From NCBI GenBank assembly GCA_009746045.1, contig RPFO01001641.1:1-35000 (forward strand): a DNA stretch of 35,000 nt, given 5' to 3'. This document shows, in pieces, positions 1 to 9,761 of this stretch. Source of the stretch: Mesostigma viride. Its lineage: Eukaryota > Streptophyta > Mesostigmatophyceae > Mesostigmatales > Mesostigmataceae. Positions within the stretch are counted from its first letter, which is position 1. Each line of letters opens with the position of its first letter. The position numbers and the translations under genes are program-made. The notes below the pieces were generated by a model that saw only the letters and a program-made list of their open reading frames with translations, did not search any database and was not told where the DNA came from.

Positions 1-325
1 CATGCGTGCCAGCCACCCACCCACCAATCCATGCATGCCAGACCCCACCCACCATCCATGGGCCAGCACCCACCACCACCATCCATGCATGCCAGCACCC
101 ACCACCATCATCCATGCATGCAGCACCCCACCACCACACATCATGCGTGCCAGCCACCCAACCACCATCCATGCGTGCCAGCCACCCACACCACCATCCA
201 TCAGCAGCCACCCACCACCACCATCCATGCGTGCAGCCACCCACACCACCATCCATGCGTGCCAGCCACCCACCACCACCATCCATGCCTGCCAGCCACC
301 CACCACCACCATCCATGCGTGATTT
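1..325. repeat. Minisatellite, about 30-bp unit, about 11 copies
   Basis: Imperfect head-to-tail copies of a 27-30 bp unit starting CATGCGTGCCAGCCACCCAC and ending in CCACCATC fill the first 325 bases. Unit length wobbles through loss or gain of CAC triplets. All frames stay open because the unit lacks stops, so the His/Pro-rich ORFs here are artefacts. The array probably continues beyond the window edge. Confidence 0.9.
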
Positions 326-354
326 TTTTTGGGGAGGTTAGTATTGTTTTTGGG

Positions 355-925
355 TAGGGTCGCTCTGCAGAGTGACCCCTACCCTTGCGCAATGTCGCAG
401 TCTTTGTTTGTAAGGTCGCGCTGCGAGTGACCCCTCACAATGCAAACTTCCATTCAGTTTTAGGGTCGCGCGCAGAGTCACTTCCAAGATGCGTTATTCA
501 ATTAACATTTTGTTGGTAGGTCGCGCTGCAGAGTCACCTTTCCAAGATACGTTATTCAATAACATTTTGTTTGTAGGGTAGCGCTGCAGAGTCACCTTTC
601 CAAGATACTTATTCAATCACATTTTGGTGTAGGGTCGCGTTGCAGAGTCACCCTTTCCAGATACGTTATTCAATAACATTTTGTTTGTAGGGTAGTGCTG
701 CAGATCACCTTCCAGATACGTTATTCAATAACATTTGTTTGTAGGGTAGCGCGTCCGAGTGACCTTTCCAAGATACGTATTCAATCACATTTGTGTGTAA
801 GGTCGCGCTGCGAGTCACCCTTTCCAGACGTTTATAAAAGTTACATCTTCGATTTTTTTTTCCCAAACCTGAATGGGATTTCATCTTGTTCTTCTTAGGT
901 AGCGCTGCAGCGCCACCCTCACGCT
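355..925. repeat. Degenerate tandem array, about 57-bp unit with palindromic head
   Basis: About ten copies of a 50-60 bp unit. Each begins with a form of GGGTCGCGCTGCAGAGTCACC and most continue into CAAGATACGTTATTCAATAA and CATTTTGTTTG. Copies start near 355, 411, 461, 516, 576, 631, 689, 742, 798 and 897. The head of the first copy (357-378) is nearly a perfect palindrome. The same head appears in introns of the gene that follows, so the array and those introns share ancestry or a sequence preference. Confidence 0.85.
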
Positions 926-985
926 GATGGAATTTACACTTTCTTCTCCGACATTGGTCTATTTGTTTTTCCTTATTTGCCGCAG

Positions 986-2409
986 AAGGAACAAGAGAAG
1001 GAGAGGAAGTTCAGCTTCAGAAGGAAAAGGAGCAAGAGGGCTCCTTGCTTCAGAAGGGAAAAGAGGTGGAGAGGCCACTATGTCGACAAGGTCAAGTCGA
1101 CGAGCGAGTCTCCTAAGTATAGTACGCCACCGCCTCTCCGCCCAAGGCGTAGAGAGTTCCTCCTCTGTCAACAATGCTTGCTGCCGGGGCTGGGCCAAGC
1201 TCCGTGGAGGCGTCGGCCTCCAAATCTCCAAGCCCCACCTGAGCACAGGCTGCCGGGGCTGGGTCAGCTCCGTTGTGTCTCCACAGTCTCCTCAGCGGCC
1301 CGCACCTGAGGCAGGCGCCGGGCTGGGTCCAGCTCCGTTGTTCTCCAGTCTCCCCAGCGGCCCGCCATCAACAAGGAGTCCCGTCCTCGGGAAGTCGACC
1401 TCAACTCGCCGAGGTCCCCCGTCGAGGTGGTTACCTCGAAGCCAGCTCGCCGCCCAAGTCTTCTCAAGGGCCCCCACGAGCGTCTGAGCAGGGCAGCCCG
1501 CCGCCCAAGTCACCTCTAAGGTCCCACCACGAGGCTTCGACCTCGAAGGTCAGCACGTCGCCCAGGTCTCCTTCAAGGTCCCTACCCGAGGCCTCGACCT
1601 CACAGCCCAGCTCGCAGCCCGCGTCTCCCCAAAGCTCCCCTCCAAAGAAGGGGGCGACCTCCAAGTCCGATCACCGCCCAAGTCGCCTGCAAAGTCTCAC
1701 GGTCGGAAGTCTCCGCCCAAGCGCCGGTCGCCACCCAAGGCCGGTCGTCAAACTCACCTCCGAGGAGCCGCTCCCCACAGGCAAGAAAGAAAGCAAGAGC
1801 GGAATGGGAGGAGAAGGAGGATGACCATGAGCGGTTCTGCGTGATCTGCAGGAACATTGACCTCCTGATCAGCATGGAGGACAGGGACAAGGCAGACCAA
1901 GGCCACTGGAGGATCTTCCGGAGGAGGAAAGAAAGAGAAGGAATGACCGCATGGCACTTCTGACTTCTTATCTGGATCAGGCAACGCAGCACGCGAAGAT
2001 CTGGTGAATCTGGAGAAAAAGGACAAGGAACGGAAGGCCGCCCAGGAGCTCCTGGAAAGGGAGCAGAGGGAATGGGTGAAAAGGAAAGGGCAGAGCGAGA
2101 GGCGAAGCAGGCAGAAATGGAAGCTGCGGAGATGGAGGAGGCGGAGCGCAGGAAGAGGAGGGCGTCGTGGGAGCGGGACGAAAAGGAGAAAGGCGAATGA
2201 GGAAAGGAAAAGAAGGACGAGGAGGCAAAGGCGAAGAGGAAGGTGCAGGAGGAGGGGAAGAGGATGATGGAGGCGGGTGTGGCGGCACGCCTGAAATACC
2301 AAGCCAAACTTGAGGAGGAGCGCAGGAAGGCGCAGGCTGCAGAAACGTCGACGGAGGTGGATGGGAAGACCGCGGGGTCTCGGAGAAGGAGGGTACGGAG
2401 CCGTCTCAG
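986..2409 (+). CDS. Unknown multi-exon gene: 5'-most visible coding block
   Basis: This is the first coding-like block of a spliced gene I do not recognise. A plausible acceptor (TTTGCCGCAG) lies at 976-985 and a good donor (CAG|GTGAGA) follows 2409. The first part encodes basic, Ser/Pro-rich sequence with repeated PPKSP-like segments; three related copies of a GCCGGGGCTGGG-type sequence sit around 1183-1345. From about 1795 the product becomes charged, with a short Cys-x2-Cys (FCVICRN) followed by a long Glu/Lys/Arg-rich probable coiled coil (1990-2340). No single frame stays open: coding character moves between frames near 1930, 2000, 2090 and 2205, each shift explicable by one base. More than one exon may be hidden here. 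No start codon can be chosen with confidence; the true start may lie upstream. Confidence 0.5.
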
Positions 2410-2565
2410 GTGAGAAACAGTTTTTACCCCATTAGTGTGCGTGTTTTTTTTAACGGTTTCGTTATTCCTTATCTCTGCTAAGCTCGTCTGACCATGAATG
2501 GGTCATTTCGCAGAGTGACCTAACCTGAACCAACAAGTATGCTTTTCCCTGTTGTTTGATTTCAG

Positions 2566-2628
2566 AGGAAGCGGGGGGCAGACGAAAAGAAGTCAGAGGA
2601 TCCCAAGAAGAGCGGGACAACAACGGAG
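2566..2628 (+). CDS. Unknown gene, 21-codon Lys/Glu-rich exon
   Basis: A clean phase-0 exon between acceptor TGATTTCAG and donor GAG|GTGAGC. It encodes 21 residues beginning RKRGADEKKSED and rich in Lys, Asp and Glu. It resembles the next exon (2798-2869), which begins RKKGGDETES. The introns around both share sequence, so this looks like an exon-intron unit that has duplicated. Its charge suggests a flexible linker; no domain is recognised. Confidence 0.65.
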
Positions 2629-2797
2629 GTGAGCGATAAGTAATCCTGTGTTTTTCGCCTTTGTTCTTTGTTCATTTGTCCATCATTTCTGAGTTGCCGT
2701 TTCCTTTGCATGTGTGATTAATTTATGGAGGGTCATTTCGCAGAGTGACCCTAAACTTTTTCAACGAGTATGCTTTCCTCTGTCTTGCTGCATCCAG

Positions 2798-2869
2798 AGG
2801 AAGAAAGGGGGAGATGAGACAGAGTCTCAGGGGAACGCCGAGGTTGGGAGTGGGGAGGAGAAATTGCGG
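2798..2869 (+). CDS. Unknown gene, 24-codon charged exon
   Basis: A phase-0 exon between acceptor TGCATCCAG and donor CGG|GTGAGC, encoding 24 residues that begin RKKGGDETES. It is paralogous to the exon at 2566-2628. The following intron (2870-3018) carries the same palindromic word and the same AGTGACCCTAAACTTTTT tail as the preceding intron. This supports tandem duplication inside the gene. Confidence 0.65.
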
Positions 2870-3018
2870 GTGAGCTAATAATTTTTCGCCGCTTCATAGT
2901 GCATGTCAGTTAGTCGTTCGTTCTGTTTGAGATTTTTTTATGAAGGGTCACTTCGCAGAGTGACCCTAAACTTTTTTTCCGATTATGCTTTTGTTTCGTT
3001 TTGTGGACCTGTGTGCAG

Positions 3019-4084
3019 CCGATCCAGTTGAGGGGCTTGGAAATATGGAAGTCATGGTTGACGACTTACGAAAAACATCTGAACGATGACGCCAAGTCGT
3101 TCTTGAGCACCTTTGTGTCGAAGGAGATCGAAGTTGCGATCGATGACGGTGTCTGGCATGAGAGGTTGTCAGTCGGGTCTGATGAGAAGATGAACCCTTG
3201 GAGTGATCCAACACTTCGTGATCTTTTGTTCGAAGTCATGGGGCGGAGCCTTCGAGGCAAAAGGTTGAAGGGGAAGAAATTGCATCTCTTTTCGACACCT
3301 TTGAGTTGCTTGTTACCGAGTGCGGGTCAATATACCCGACGCAGCGGATGTTACAGCTTATGTTCCTCGAAGCCTGCTCGTCTGGATCAAGCTGTCTTGT
3401 GCGACCAAACAGTACTGCAAGGACACGAGACAGCACCCATTGTCACACGAGTATTTTGACATCATCATATCTGTCTGCAGGTGGGAAATGTACCAGGTCC
3501 TAGAGCAGGGGAAGACAGGTGAGGATTGGGACACCTCCCCGCTGACGGAAACGGATGTCAATCTGCTCTTGAAGAAAGGGTTCAAGGCTGCACAGTTCGA
3601 CTGGGATGTCTTCGGCGACTTTCTGATCGCCATGGACCACTCGGTATCTCCCGAGTTGTTCAGGGCTGGTTCGGAAGTGATTGAAGATTTGGATGGGGTT
3701 AGATCGCACTTCCTTTCGTCGTATTCAGTGTGGATGGCGCAGTTTAGGGTGAACCCAGACCCTATTCTTCCGAGTCGAGCTGTTGAATTGTTTCTTCAGT
3801 TGTGCGAGGATGAGATCCTGCGTTTTCGTCAGAGTGGGGAGTTCGACATGGCCGGACAGTATGAGCCCCCACGAAAGGAGGTTGTCGCATGGCTTGAGTA
3901 CAAGGGGATCGACGACTGCCTGTCGTTAGTGACGGCGAACATAAACGAGAAATCATGGAGTCAGGACATGCTATCTCACTTGTTTTTTCTTCGGACGTTT
4001 TTCGAAAACGAACTGAGCCACACAACTCCATCTGAGATGTGGCCGATCGGACAAGTGTTGCGGGAGTGGAGATTTGACATTGAG
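3019..4084 (+). CDS. Unknown gene, long conserved-looking exon
   Basis: The exon runs from acceptor CTGTGTGCAG to donor ATTGAG|GTAATT, about 355 codons. The first part begins PIQLRGLEIWKSWLTTYEKH. The last part (from about 3440) contains the stretches WEMYQVLEQGKTGEDW and MWPIGQVLREWRFDIE. It looks like a globular, mostly helical, Trp-rich segment with no low complexity. The frame moves at least once between about 3265 and 3430: an intermediate segment in a third frame (FDTFELLVTECGSIYPTQRM) reads naturally between the two halves, and the exon length is not a multiple of three. A base lost near GGGGAAGAAATT (3270-3280) would explain the first shift. I know no family for it. Confidence 0.65.
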
Positions 4085-4201
4085 GTAATTATTGACATTT
4101 GTGTACATTTTTATTCAGTCCGTTTAGATTAGTGTTGTGTATTTCTTTTGTTGAAAATTGTTACTAACGATGAACGCATTTCTTGCTCTACTTCCCGCCA
4201 G

Positions 4202-4422
4202 GAGGGTGACATTCCATGTTTTGAGGGACAAAGTCCTTCAGCGTGGAACCGGAGGTAAGCAAATGCCGCTAAAGGTTCGGGTCGATTTGTGAAGATAGGA
4301 TATTCAAGAAATACTTCCTGTTTTGACTGACTTTGTATATTTATCTGAACGCACGTTTTGTCTTGCAGGACGACGATCAACATTTCGAAGAGGTCGAAGG
4401 GATGGGGACGGAGAACGTAGAG
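4202..4422 (+). CDS. Unknown gene, two short exons (4202-4254, 4369-4422)
   Basis: The first exon lies between acceptor TTCCCGCCAG and donor CGGAG|GTAAGC and reads GDIPCFEGQSPSAW. The second lies between TCTTGCAG and GTAGAG|GTAGGA and gives 18 acidic residues, DDDQHFEEVEGMGTENVE. The first is 53 bp, so its phase does not match the second without a one-base correction. That fits the frameshift pattern elsewhere in this gene. Both are inferred from splice consensus and reading sense alone. Confidence 0.45.
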
Positions 4423-4553
4423 GTAGGAAATTTGTTTCATTTTACTGTTCAAGCTTAGGGTTGGGGTCGCTCCGCAGAGCAACGTTAAAACAAAATTAAT
4501 GCTCGTTTTTTTTATGTCATCGTCTGAATTATTATTATTTTTTTTTCATGCAG

Positions 4554-4688
4554 GAGGTGGACGAGAAGGAAGAGGAGGAGAAGGAGCAGGAGGTGGACGA
4601 GGAGGAAGAGGAGGAGGAGCACGAGGAGGAGGAGGAGGAGGAAGAAAATGAGCCCGAGCCAACTCCGAAGGGGAAGGGGAAGGCAAAG
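4554..4688 (+). CDS. Unknown gene, 45-codon polyacidic exon
   Basis: A clean phase-0 exon between acceptor TTTTTTCATGCAG and donor GCAAAG|GTTTGT. It starts EVDEKEEEEKEQEVDEEEEE and ends in a basic PKGKGKAK tail. Acidic runs of this kind are common in nuclear and chromatin-associated proteins, but that is only suggestive. It was probably shaped by GAG/GGA repeat slippage. Confidence 0.6.
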
Positions 4689-4822
4689 GTTTGTACAATG
4701 TTTTTTAAGTTTTTAACGCTGAAGGTCGCGCTGCAGAGCTAGGATGCCAGAGTTCAGATTATTCTTCTTAATACATTTCGCTTCATGTGTATGTTGTGTG
4801 TTGTTGGTATACCTTCCAGCAG

Positions 4823-5327
4823 GCTAAAAAAAGGCGACGACGACACTCCAAGCAGCTTACCTAAAGCTTATTGCAGAAGAAGAAGGTGCAGACTATCTGT
4901 GATATTGGCGACTCATCCTAGGCAATCCCCCTAAGGATGTTACGATGGGTGCCGGGGAGTTTCGCAAGTATCTCACCCAACTACGCGTTGAGGCGGCGGC
5001 CGATTTCGCAATGCAATCGACACCTTCAACGGTGACCTGGCCTATGATTTGTCAACCAAGTCAAGTCCAAGGGCACCGAAAAGTTCAAGTGGAAACCAAA
5101 GGCGTACACGGAGGCGAAGGTGGACAAGGTCATCAAGTTCATGAAGTGGGATCTCAAGAGAAGGGATCGTGAACGGGCGAAGCTGCTTGAGGGTCAGGCA
5201 AAAGCGTCCAAAAAGAAGAGGGATGCGGATAAAAAGGAGAAGGGGAAGGATAAGGGGAGGATGACGCGGCCGGGGGGAGAAGGGCGGGAAGGGAAAGAAG
5301 GGGAAGAAGGCGGGAGAAAAGGAAGAG
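4823..5327 (+). CDS. Unknown gene, basic exon with several frameshifts
   Basis: The exon begins after acceptor CTTCCAGCAG with AKKRRRRHSK and ends at donor GAAGAG|GTGCGT. Sensible protein can be followed across at least three frames: AYLKLIAEEEGADYL (about 4852-4896), NPPKDVTMGAGEFRKYLTQL (4924-4983), AIDTFNGDLAYDL (about 5015-5053), and KFMKWDLKRRDRERAKLLEG (5135-5194) before a Lys-rich tail. Each junction needs one inserted or lost base. The cluster of four shifts in 500 bp means either poor base accuracy here or a decaying copy. The end (GRKGRG plus donor) matches the end of the next exon, showing local duplication. Confidence 0.55.
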
Positions 5328-5498
5328 GTGCGTTTTTTGCGGAATTTAGATTTAGAGGGGTAGCTCTGTGGAGTGAACCTTTTTACCTTCTCCGTGCTTT
5401 GCACCCTATTCGGAATTTTTTGTCTGCACGCCGACTATTTGCAAACGTTAAACTATTTATTGTTTTCCTGTCTCATCTTCGTCAATGCCTTCCTCCAG

Positions 5499-5561
5499 GG
5501 TGGCGAGGGGGAGAAAGGCGGAAAAGGAAAGAAGGGGAAGAAGGCGGGAGAAAAGGAAGCG
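5499..5561 (+). CDS. Unknown gene, 21-codon Gly/Lys exon
   Basis: A phase-0 exon between acceptor TGCCTTCCTCCAG and donor GAAGCG|GTGCGT. The peptide begins GGEGEKGGKGKKGKK. Both flanking introns (5328-5498 and 5562-5730) are visibly homologous: each starts GTGCGTTTTT, carries the GGGGTAGCTC(T/C)GTGGAGTGA word and ends in CTCAT(C/G)TTCGTCAATGCCTTC. This is a second case of exon-intron unit duplication in the gene. Confidence 0.65.
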
Positions 5562-5730
5562 GTGCGTTTTTGGTGATTTAGATTCAGAGGGGTAGCTCCG
5601 TGGAGTGACCCTTTTTACCTTCTGTGTTCTTAGCACCCTACTCTGAGATTTTCCTACGCTCGCGGACTATATGCATACGTTAAACTATTTATTGCTTTCT
5701 TGTCTCATGTTCGTCAATGCCTTCGTTCAG

Positions 5731-6891
5731 GGTGCCGAGGGGGAAGGAGACGGTGACGGAAGGTTGGCCGGCAATGATGCCGTTTTTGCACTCGTCAAGG
5801 AGATGCTTAACTACGTCGAAGCCAGGGGCAAGGCGCCGGCGTCGGATATATTAAAGTGGCCTACCTTCTCCCCTTTTCTTGAGCTTCTGAAAGCACTTTC
5901 AAAGCTCTTCAAGGAGGGGATCCTGACGAGTAGTGGAAAGGTGGACAAGGAGCCGATCATCAAAGATTGGAAGATGGCAACGACCGTGGACTCCGAGAAG
6001 GAGATCAGGGACAAAGCCATTCGGGACGCGAATGCTGTGCGGGAATCCCGTTGGATTCGACCGAGTGACTTCATCGATACCGGTTGCAATAGCATGCGCA
6101 TTCACACCGTCAACGGGCTGATTTTGCCTGACAACATGAGGCAGCGGTTGCTAAGCGATGAGGTGTTCAGGGAGAACGGGCGCATCTTGCTGAATGCAAA
6201 GACAAACAGTTTGCATTTTAAGGTGTGCATCCCTGTGTGGCAGTTCGCCTTTCAAGCGCTTGCGGAAACCAAGCCAAGCCTCTTCGCCAAACACATCACG
6301 TCCACCGGCCCTTACCGGGATTGGCTGAAAAAATGCCATGGCGCTAGGACTGACGCGGAGTTCGTGGGCTCGCGTTACTTTCGCCCCTTGTCCGACAAGG
6401 AGATTGAGAAGTATCTTGGAACCAAGTCCACCGCTTCTTTCCTCAAGAGAGGTGTTGAGTTCCGGACCTATGCACGAGTCGGGGAACAAGACGACGTTCT
6501 GCCCTTTGATTTTCAACCAAGGGAGGTCTTCAGCCTAATAAGCCAGGCCTCCTTAAAGGCATTCGACCCAAGATTTCACGAAGAACATCCTGATGGCGAA
6601 TATCTCGTTCTTCGATATGCGGTGGTCGACGGAAACCACTATTTCAAGGGTTTAAAGTCTTTCAAGCAATTGGAGGGGGAATGGACGCCCGGTGTGACAC
6701 ATGTTAAGAAACTAATGTGTGAAGGGGGGGCAGCGTCTGAGAACGCGAAGGACAGTGCCGCGGCGGCTAAACTTTTCTCATCCCTTATGGAACAATTCCA
6801 TACTGGGTACGGGGGAACGAACGTCATTCTGCTTCGGGGGGCCGACCTTCTTCCAAATTGGGACGAGTGTAAAAAGTTCCCGGAAATATCT
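5731..6891 (+). CDS. Unknown gene, 387-codon open exon
   Basis: The cleanest exon of the gene: 1161 bp, open throughout, between acceptor GCCTTCGTTCAG and donor ATATCT|GTAAGT. It begins GAEGEGDGDGRLAGND and then becomes a well-folded-looking sequence with IHTVNGLILPDNMRQRLLSD around residue 125 and VCIPVWQFAFQALAETKPSL around residue 165. The centre holds many Trp, Phe and Tyr residues and no low complexity. No catalytic motif (kinase, helicase, nuclease, transposase DDE/YR) is apparent. It could belong to a lineage-specific family or a domesticated mobile-element protein; I cannot choose. Confidence 0.75.
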
Positions 6892-7223
6892 GTAAGTGGT
6901 AGTTCTATCTATGGCAATGGTGACGCTGCAGTTCCACCACTTCGTCGTGTTATGTCGAGTAAGGGTCGCACTGTGGAGTGACCATGTCAAAAGTCTTCCT
7001 TTATCATGCATTATAAATGCGGGAAGTCGCACACAGAAACGACAATGGCAGTCAAACTCTCATCCCGACATATTTCTGGGGTGGTTTCGCAGAGTGACCC
7101 TAACTTACCGATTTCGGCGCTGAAGACCATTTTTCGCGCTCCCGTGCGTTCATAACGTCACGCTGCAAGTCGACCCTTGAATTGTTCTTGTGTGTCAATT
7201 TTTCGTTCCTCTGTTCGTGACAG

Positions 7224-9645
7224 GAGGTTGGGAAGAAGAAGCTGGATCGCCTATTCGAAATCTCCAAGGGCGCCAATGCCGAAGATCAGGCGGTAGCGGA
7301 TCGGACGCTTGGGCAGGCGCTTCTGGATGTTTGGAATTACAACAGGCTGTACTTGCACGGCGTCGTGAAGCAGGGCAAAGGGCATTTTATTCCCGATGGC
7401 CATTACACGAACCTGCTGGCGTACATCCTGCCGGCCACCAAACAATCAGTCGGGAGGGAAGGGAGTTTGGAGGGGAGTAAGGAGGATAAGGGGGAGTTGA
7501 GGGAGGAAGAAGGCGAGCGGAAAAAAAACAAGGCCCAACCTTCCCAAATTTCAAATTACAATCGAGTTCTGGCGAACACCTTCCTGCGCCTCACAAAGGC
7601 CAGGCCGGATGATGAGAATTCAGTCACACCAGCTTCTGAGGAGACTATGACTCTCAGATGCCGGTTCGCTAACGCCGAGGGCACCAAGAAGGGGCAAAAG
7701 GTGTCCTGGACGTCTGTAAGGAACCTGGCGTCGTTTCCGATGATGGACGCTGTGTGTGAATGCATCATGAGTGGGGAGGTTGGGCCCGAAAAGCTGTCAA
7801 AGTTGGTGGAGTTGGCCAAGGACGTACTTGAGTGCGTTCGCCAATTCATCCTTATTAAGTTTCAGGAAAAGCCCGACTTGGATGGCGAATGTAAGGGGGG
7901 GGCTGATATGGAGTACAAGGCTTCTCGCTTATTTGAAGAGGTGTTCGGCTGTCGACTACTTGGGCGGATGCCAAGGAACAAGGACGTCGTCGATCGATTC
8001 CTTGCATTTTGGGAGAAGGCCGTCATCATCACGCGCAATGTCGCCTACCTCTTAAAGTCCGAAGGTCTTGCCAATCACCTAAGGATTCCGAGAAAGGATC
8101 TGATGGATAGCAAAATCGATCTAGTGGATCTCCTCGACAAAACCGCTCCGAACTTCAGCATGAAGGGTTCGCACGGCCTTCTGGACAAGGACTTGTATCT
8201 CCACTATCAAAAAAAGATGGAAGGAGGGGAAGGGAAGAAGGAGGCGGTTGTTGAGGCGAAGGAGAAAGTTGCAGGGAAAGGGGGGGAGAAGGTGGAAGAG
8301 AAAAGTGCTGAGCCGATTGAGTATAACTGGCGCAGCATTTCCTGGGATAAGATGACCGTCTGGTATTCTTCTCATAGTCTCCCTAAAGGCGGCCCTGACA
8401 GGAAGAAGGCATTTGTGAGGAGGGTGGCGGCGGAGGTGGCGGTGGGCGACGGTGAGGGCTTCCCATCCACTTTCGCGAGGCAAGACGATGGCCTGACGCC
8501 ACTACCGTGCTGTAGAATCCTGAATTTGGATGGTGAGTTCGGCCGCAAGTGGACGTCCTTCAAGGACTTCTGGTGGGGTGACCATGACCTCTTTATGGTT
8601 CCTCCAAAAAAGACAACTGTCGAACGAGCTTCCGGTTACCACAGGAAGCTTATCGAGCTAGCGACGCAGTTTTTCGGGAGTTGCGTCCCATCGTGGTCGT
8701 TTTTGGCGGAAAGAAGTCATTGGATGGCTTCGAAGACTTACTGGTTCGGATGGGGAAGATGCCTGACGTCTCGTGGACGTCATTGGCGAAGAAGAGGAAG
8801 GCTGAGGATGACGCGGAAGGAGATTCGGATGGGGACGAGGGAGGCGAGGGACAGGGAAAGGAAGGAGGGTCGACTCGCAGAGCGACGTCTACGGGGGAGA
8901 GAAGTCGTCACCGCAGAAGACGTCTAAGGGGGGAGAGAAGTCGTCACCGCAGAAGACGTCTAAGGGGGAGAGAAGTCGTCACCGCAGAAGACGTCTAAGG
9001 GGGGAGAGAAGTCGTCACCGCAGAAGACGCGGGACAAAGGGAAGGGTGGGCAGCGGCCGTCTGTCCAGCCGCAGCCGGAGTCACACCCTTCCAAAAAGCC
9101 GAAAGGCAGTTGTTCAAATCTCGGACGACGAAGATGAAGCTGAGCCTGGCGCTTCTGCCCGGCCGGGCGCTCCTTCCGCGCCTACGCGCGTTTTAAAGTA
9201 TCCCAAGAAAGAGCTTCGAAGGCAGCCAGTCGAGTCATCATCATCCTCCTCCGAGGAGGAGGAGGAGGGGGAGGAGGGGAGGAGGGGGAGGAGGGGGAGG
9301 AGGGGGAGGAGGGAGGAGGGGGGAGGGGAGGAGGGGAGGAGGAGGAGGAGGAGGAGGAGGAGGAGGAGGAGGAGGAGGAGGAGGAGGAGGAGGAGGAGGA
9401 GGAGGAGGAGGAGGAGGAGGAGGAGGAGGAGGAGGAGGAGGAGGAGGAGGAGGGGGATGACGACGAGGAGGAGGAAGATGGAGGGAGGCGAAGGGGTGAT
9501 GGAAGGGCAAGGGGTGGAGGGGCAGGAGGGTCAACTCGCAGAGCGACGTCTGAGGGGAGGAAGAAGCCTGCCGCGCCCTCCAAGTCTTCCGGCTCGTCTC
9601 GACCCAAGACAGCTGCTACTCGAGCTCCGAAAGGAATAACAAAGG
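7224..9645 (+). CDS. Unknown gene, longest exon with repeat-rich C-terminal half
   Basis: The exon starts after acceptor TTCGTGACAG with EVGKKKLDRLFEISKGANAE and stays open to about 8670. It contains globular sequence including NLASFPMMDAVCECIMSGEV and a Trp/Phe-rich part (WRSISWDKMTVWYSSHS; WTSFKDFWWGDHDLFMV). Near 8670 the frame shifts once into PIVVVFGGKKSLDGFEDLLV. After that come a 12-residue KGGEKSSPQKTS-type repeat (8893-9034), a Ser run then Glu run (about 9235-9280), the GGA microsatellite, and an Arg/Gly/Ser tail ending at ACAAAGG|GTGAGG. The Ser/Glu/Lys-rich tail resembles disordered nuclear-protein tails, but function is unknown. Confidence 0.65.
8893..9034 (+). repeat. Four copies of a 35/36-bp coding repeat
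   Basis: Four near-identical units of GGGGAGAGAAGTCGTCACCG followed by CAGAAGACGTCTAAG sit head to tail. Two are 36 bp with six leading G and two are 35 bp with five. A 36-bp unit encodes 12 residues (KGGEKSSPQKTS); the 35-bp copies break that frame. The length difference lies in the G run, typical of homopolymer miscounting or slippage. Confidence 0.85.
9250..9460. repeat. GGA/GAG polypurine microsatellite
   Basis: About 200 bases of almost pure purine on the plus strand: GGGGAG-type units first, then an uninterrupted (GGA)n run from about 9330 to 9452. Depending on frame it reads Glu, Arg or Gly. Flanking coding sense (SSSSSSEEEEEGEE before, EEEEGDDDEEEED after) suggests it originally encoded polyglutamate. 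Confidence 0.9.
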
Positions 9646-9761
9646 GTGAGGAAATCGCTGTTTTGGTCGTGGCATGTATCCTGAATTTTTTTTTTAATTC
9701 GTTTGCAATCTATCTACGTTGACTTTAGTCCGTCGTTGATGTGCCGATTGGTTACGCGCAG

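Larger units (their letters stand above)
2500..7170. repeat. Recurring palindromic word in introns of the unknown gene
   Basis: Variants of GGTCRCTCTGCAGAGTGACC occur at about 2500-2520, 2730-2752, 2945-2966, 4463-4484, 4722-4743, 5357-5380, 5588-5612, 6961-6984, 7080-7099 and 7146-7168. Every one of these falls in an inferred intron. Two similar words (GGGTCGACTCGCAGAGCGACGTC-like) lie inside coding sequence at about 8868 and 9528. The consensus is close to self-complementary. Confidence 0.8.

Noticed and set aside
1-357. Overlapping His/Pro-rich ORFs
   Set aside because: All three frames are open through the 30-bp minisatellite; composition follows the repeat.
1600-2307. Minus-strand ORF of 235 codons
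   Set aside because: It is the shadow of the purine-rich coiled-coil coding region; its Ser/Phe/Leu-rich product has no features of its own.
9241-9607. Minus-strand Pro- or Ser-run ORFs
   Set aside because: They are the complement of the GGA repeat within a plus-strand exon.
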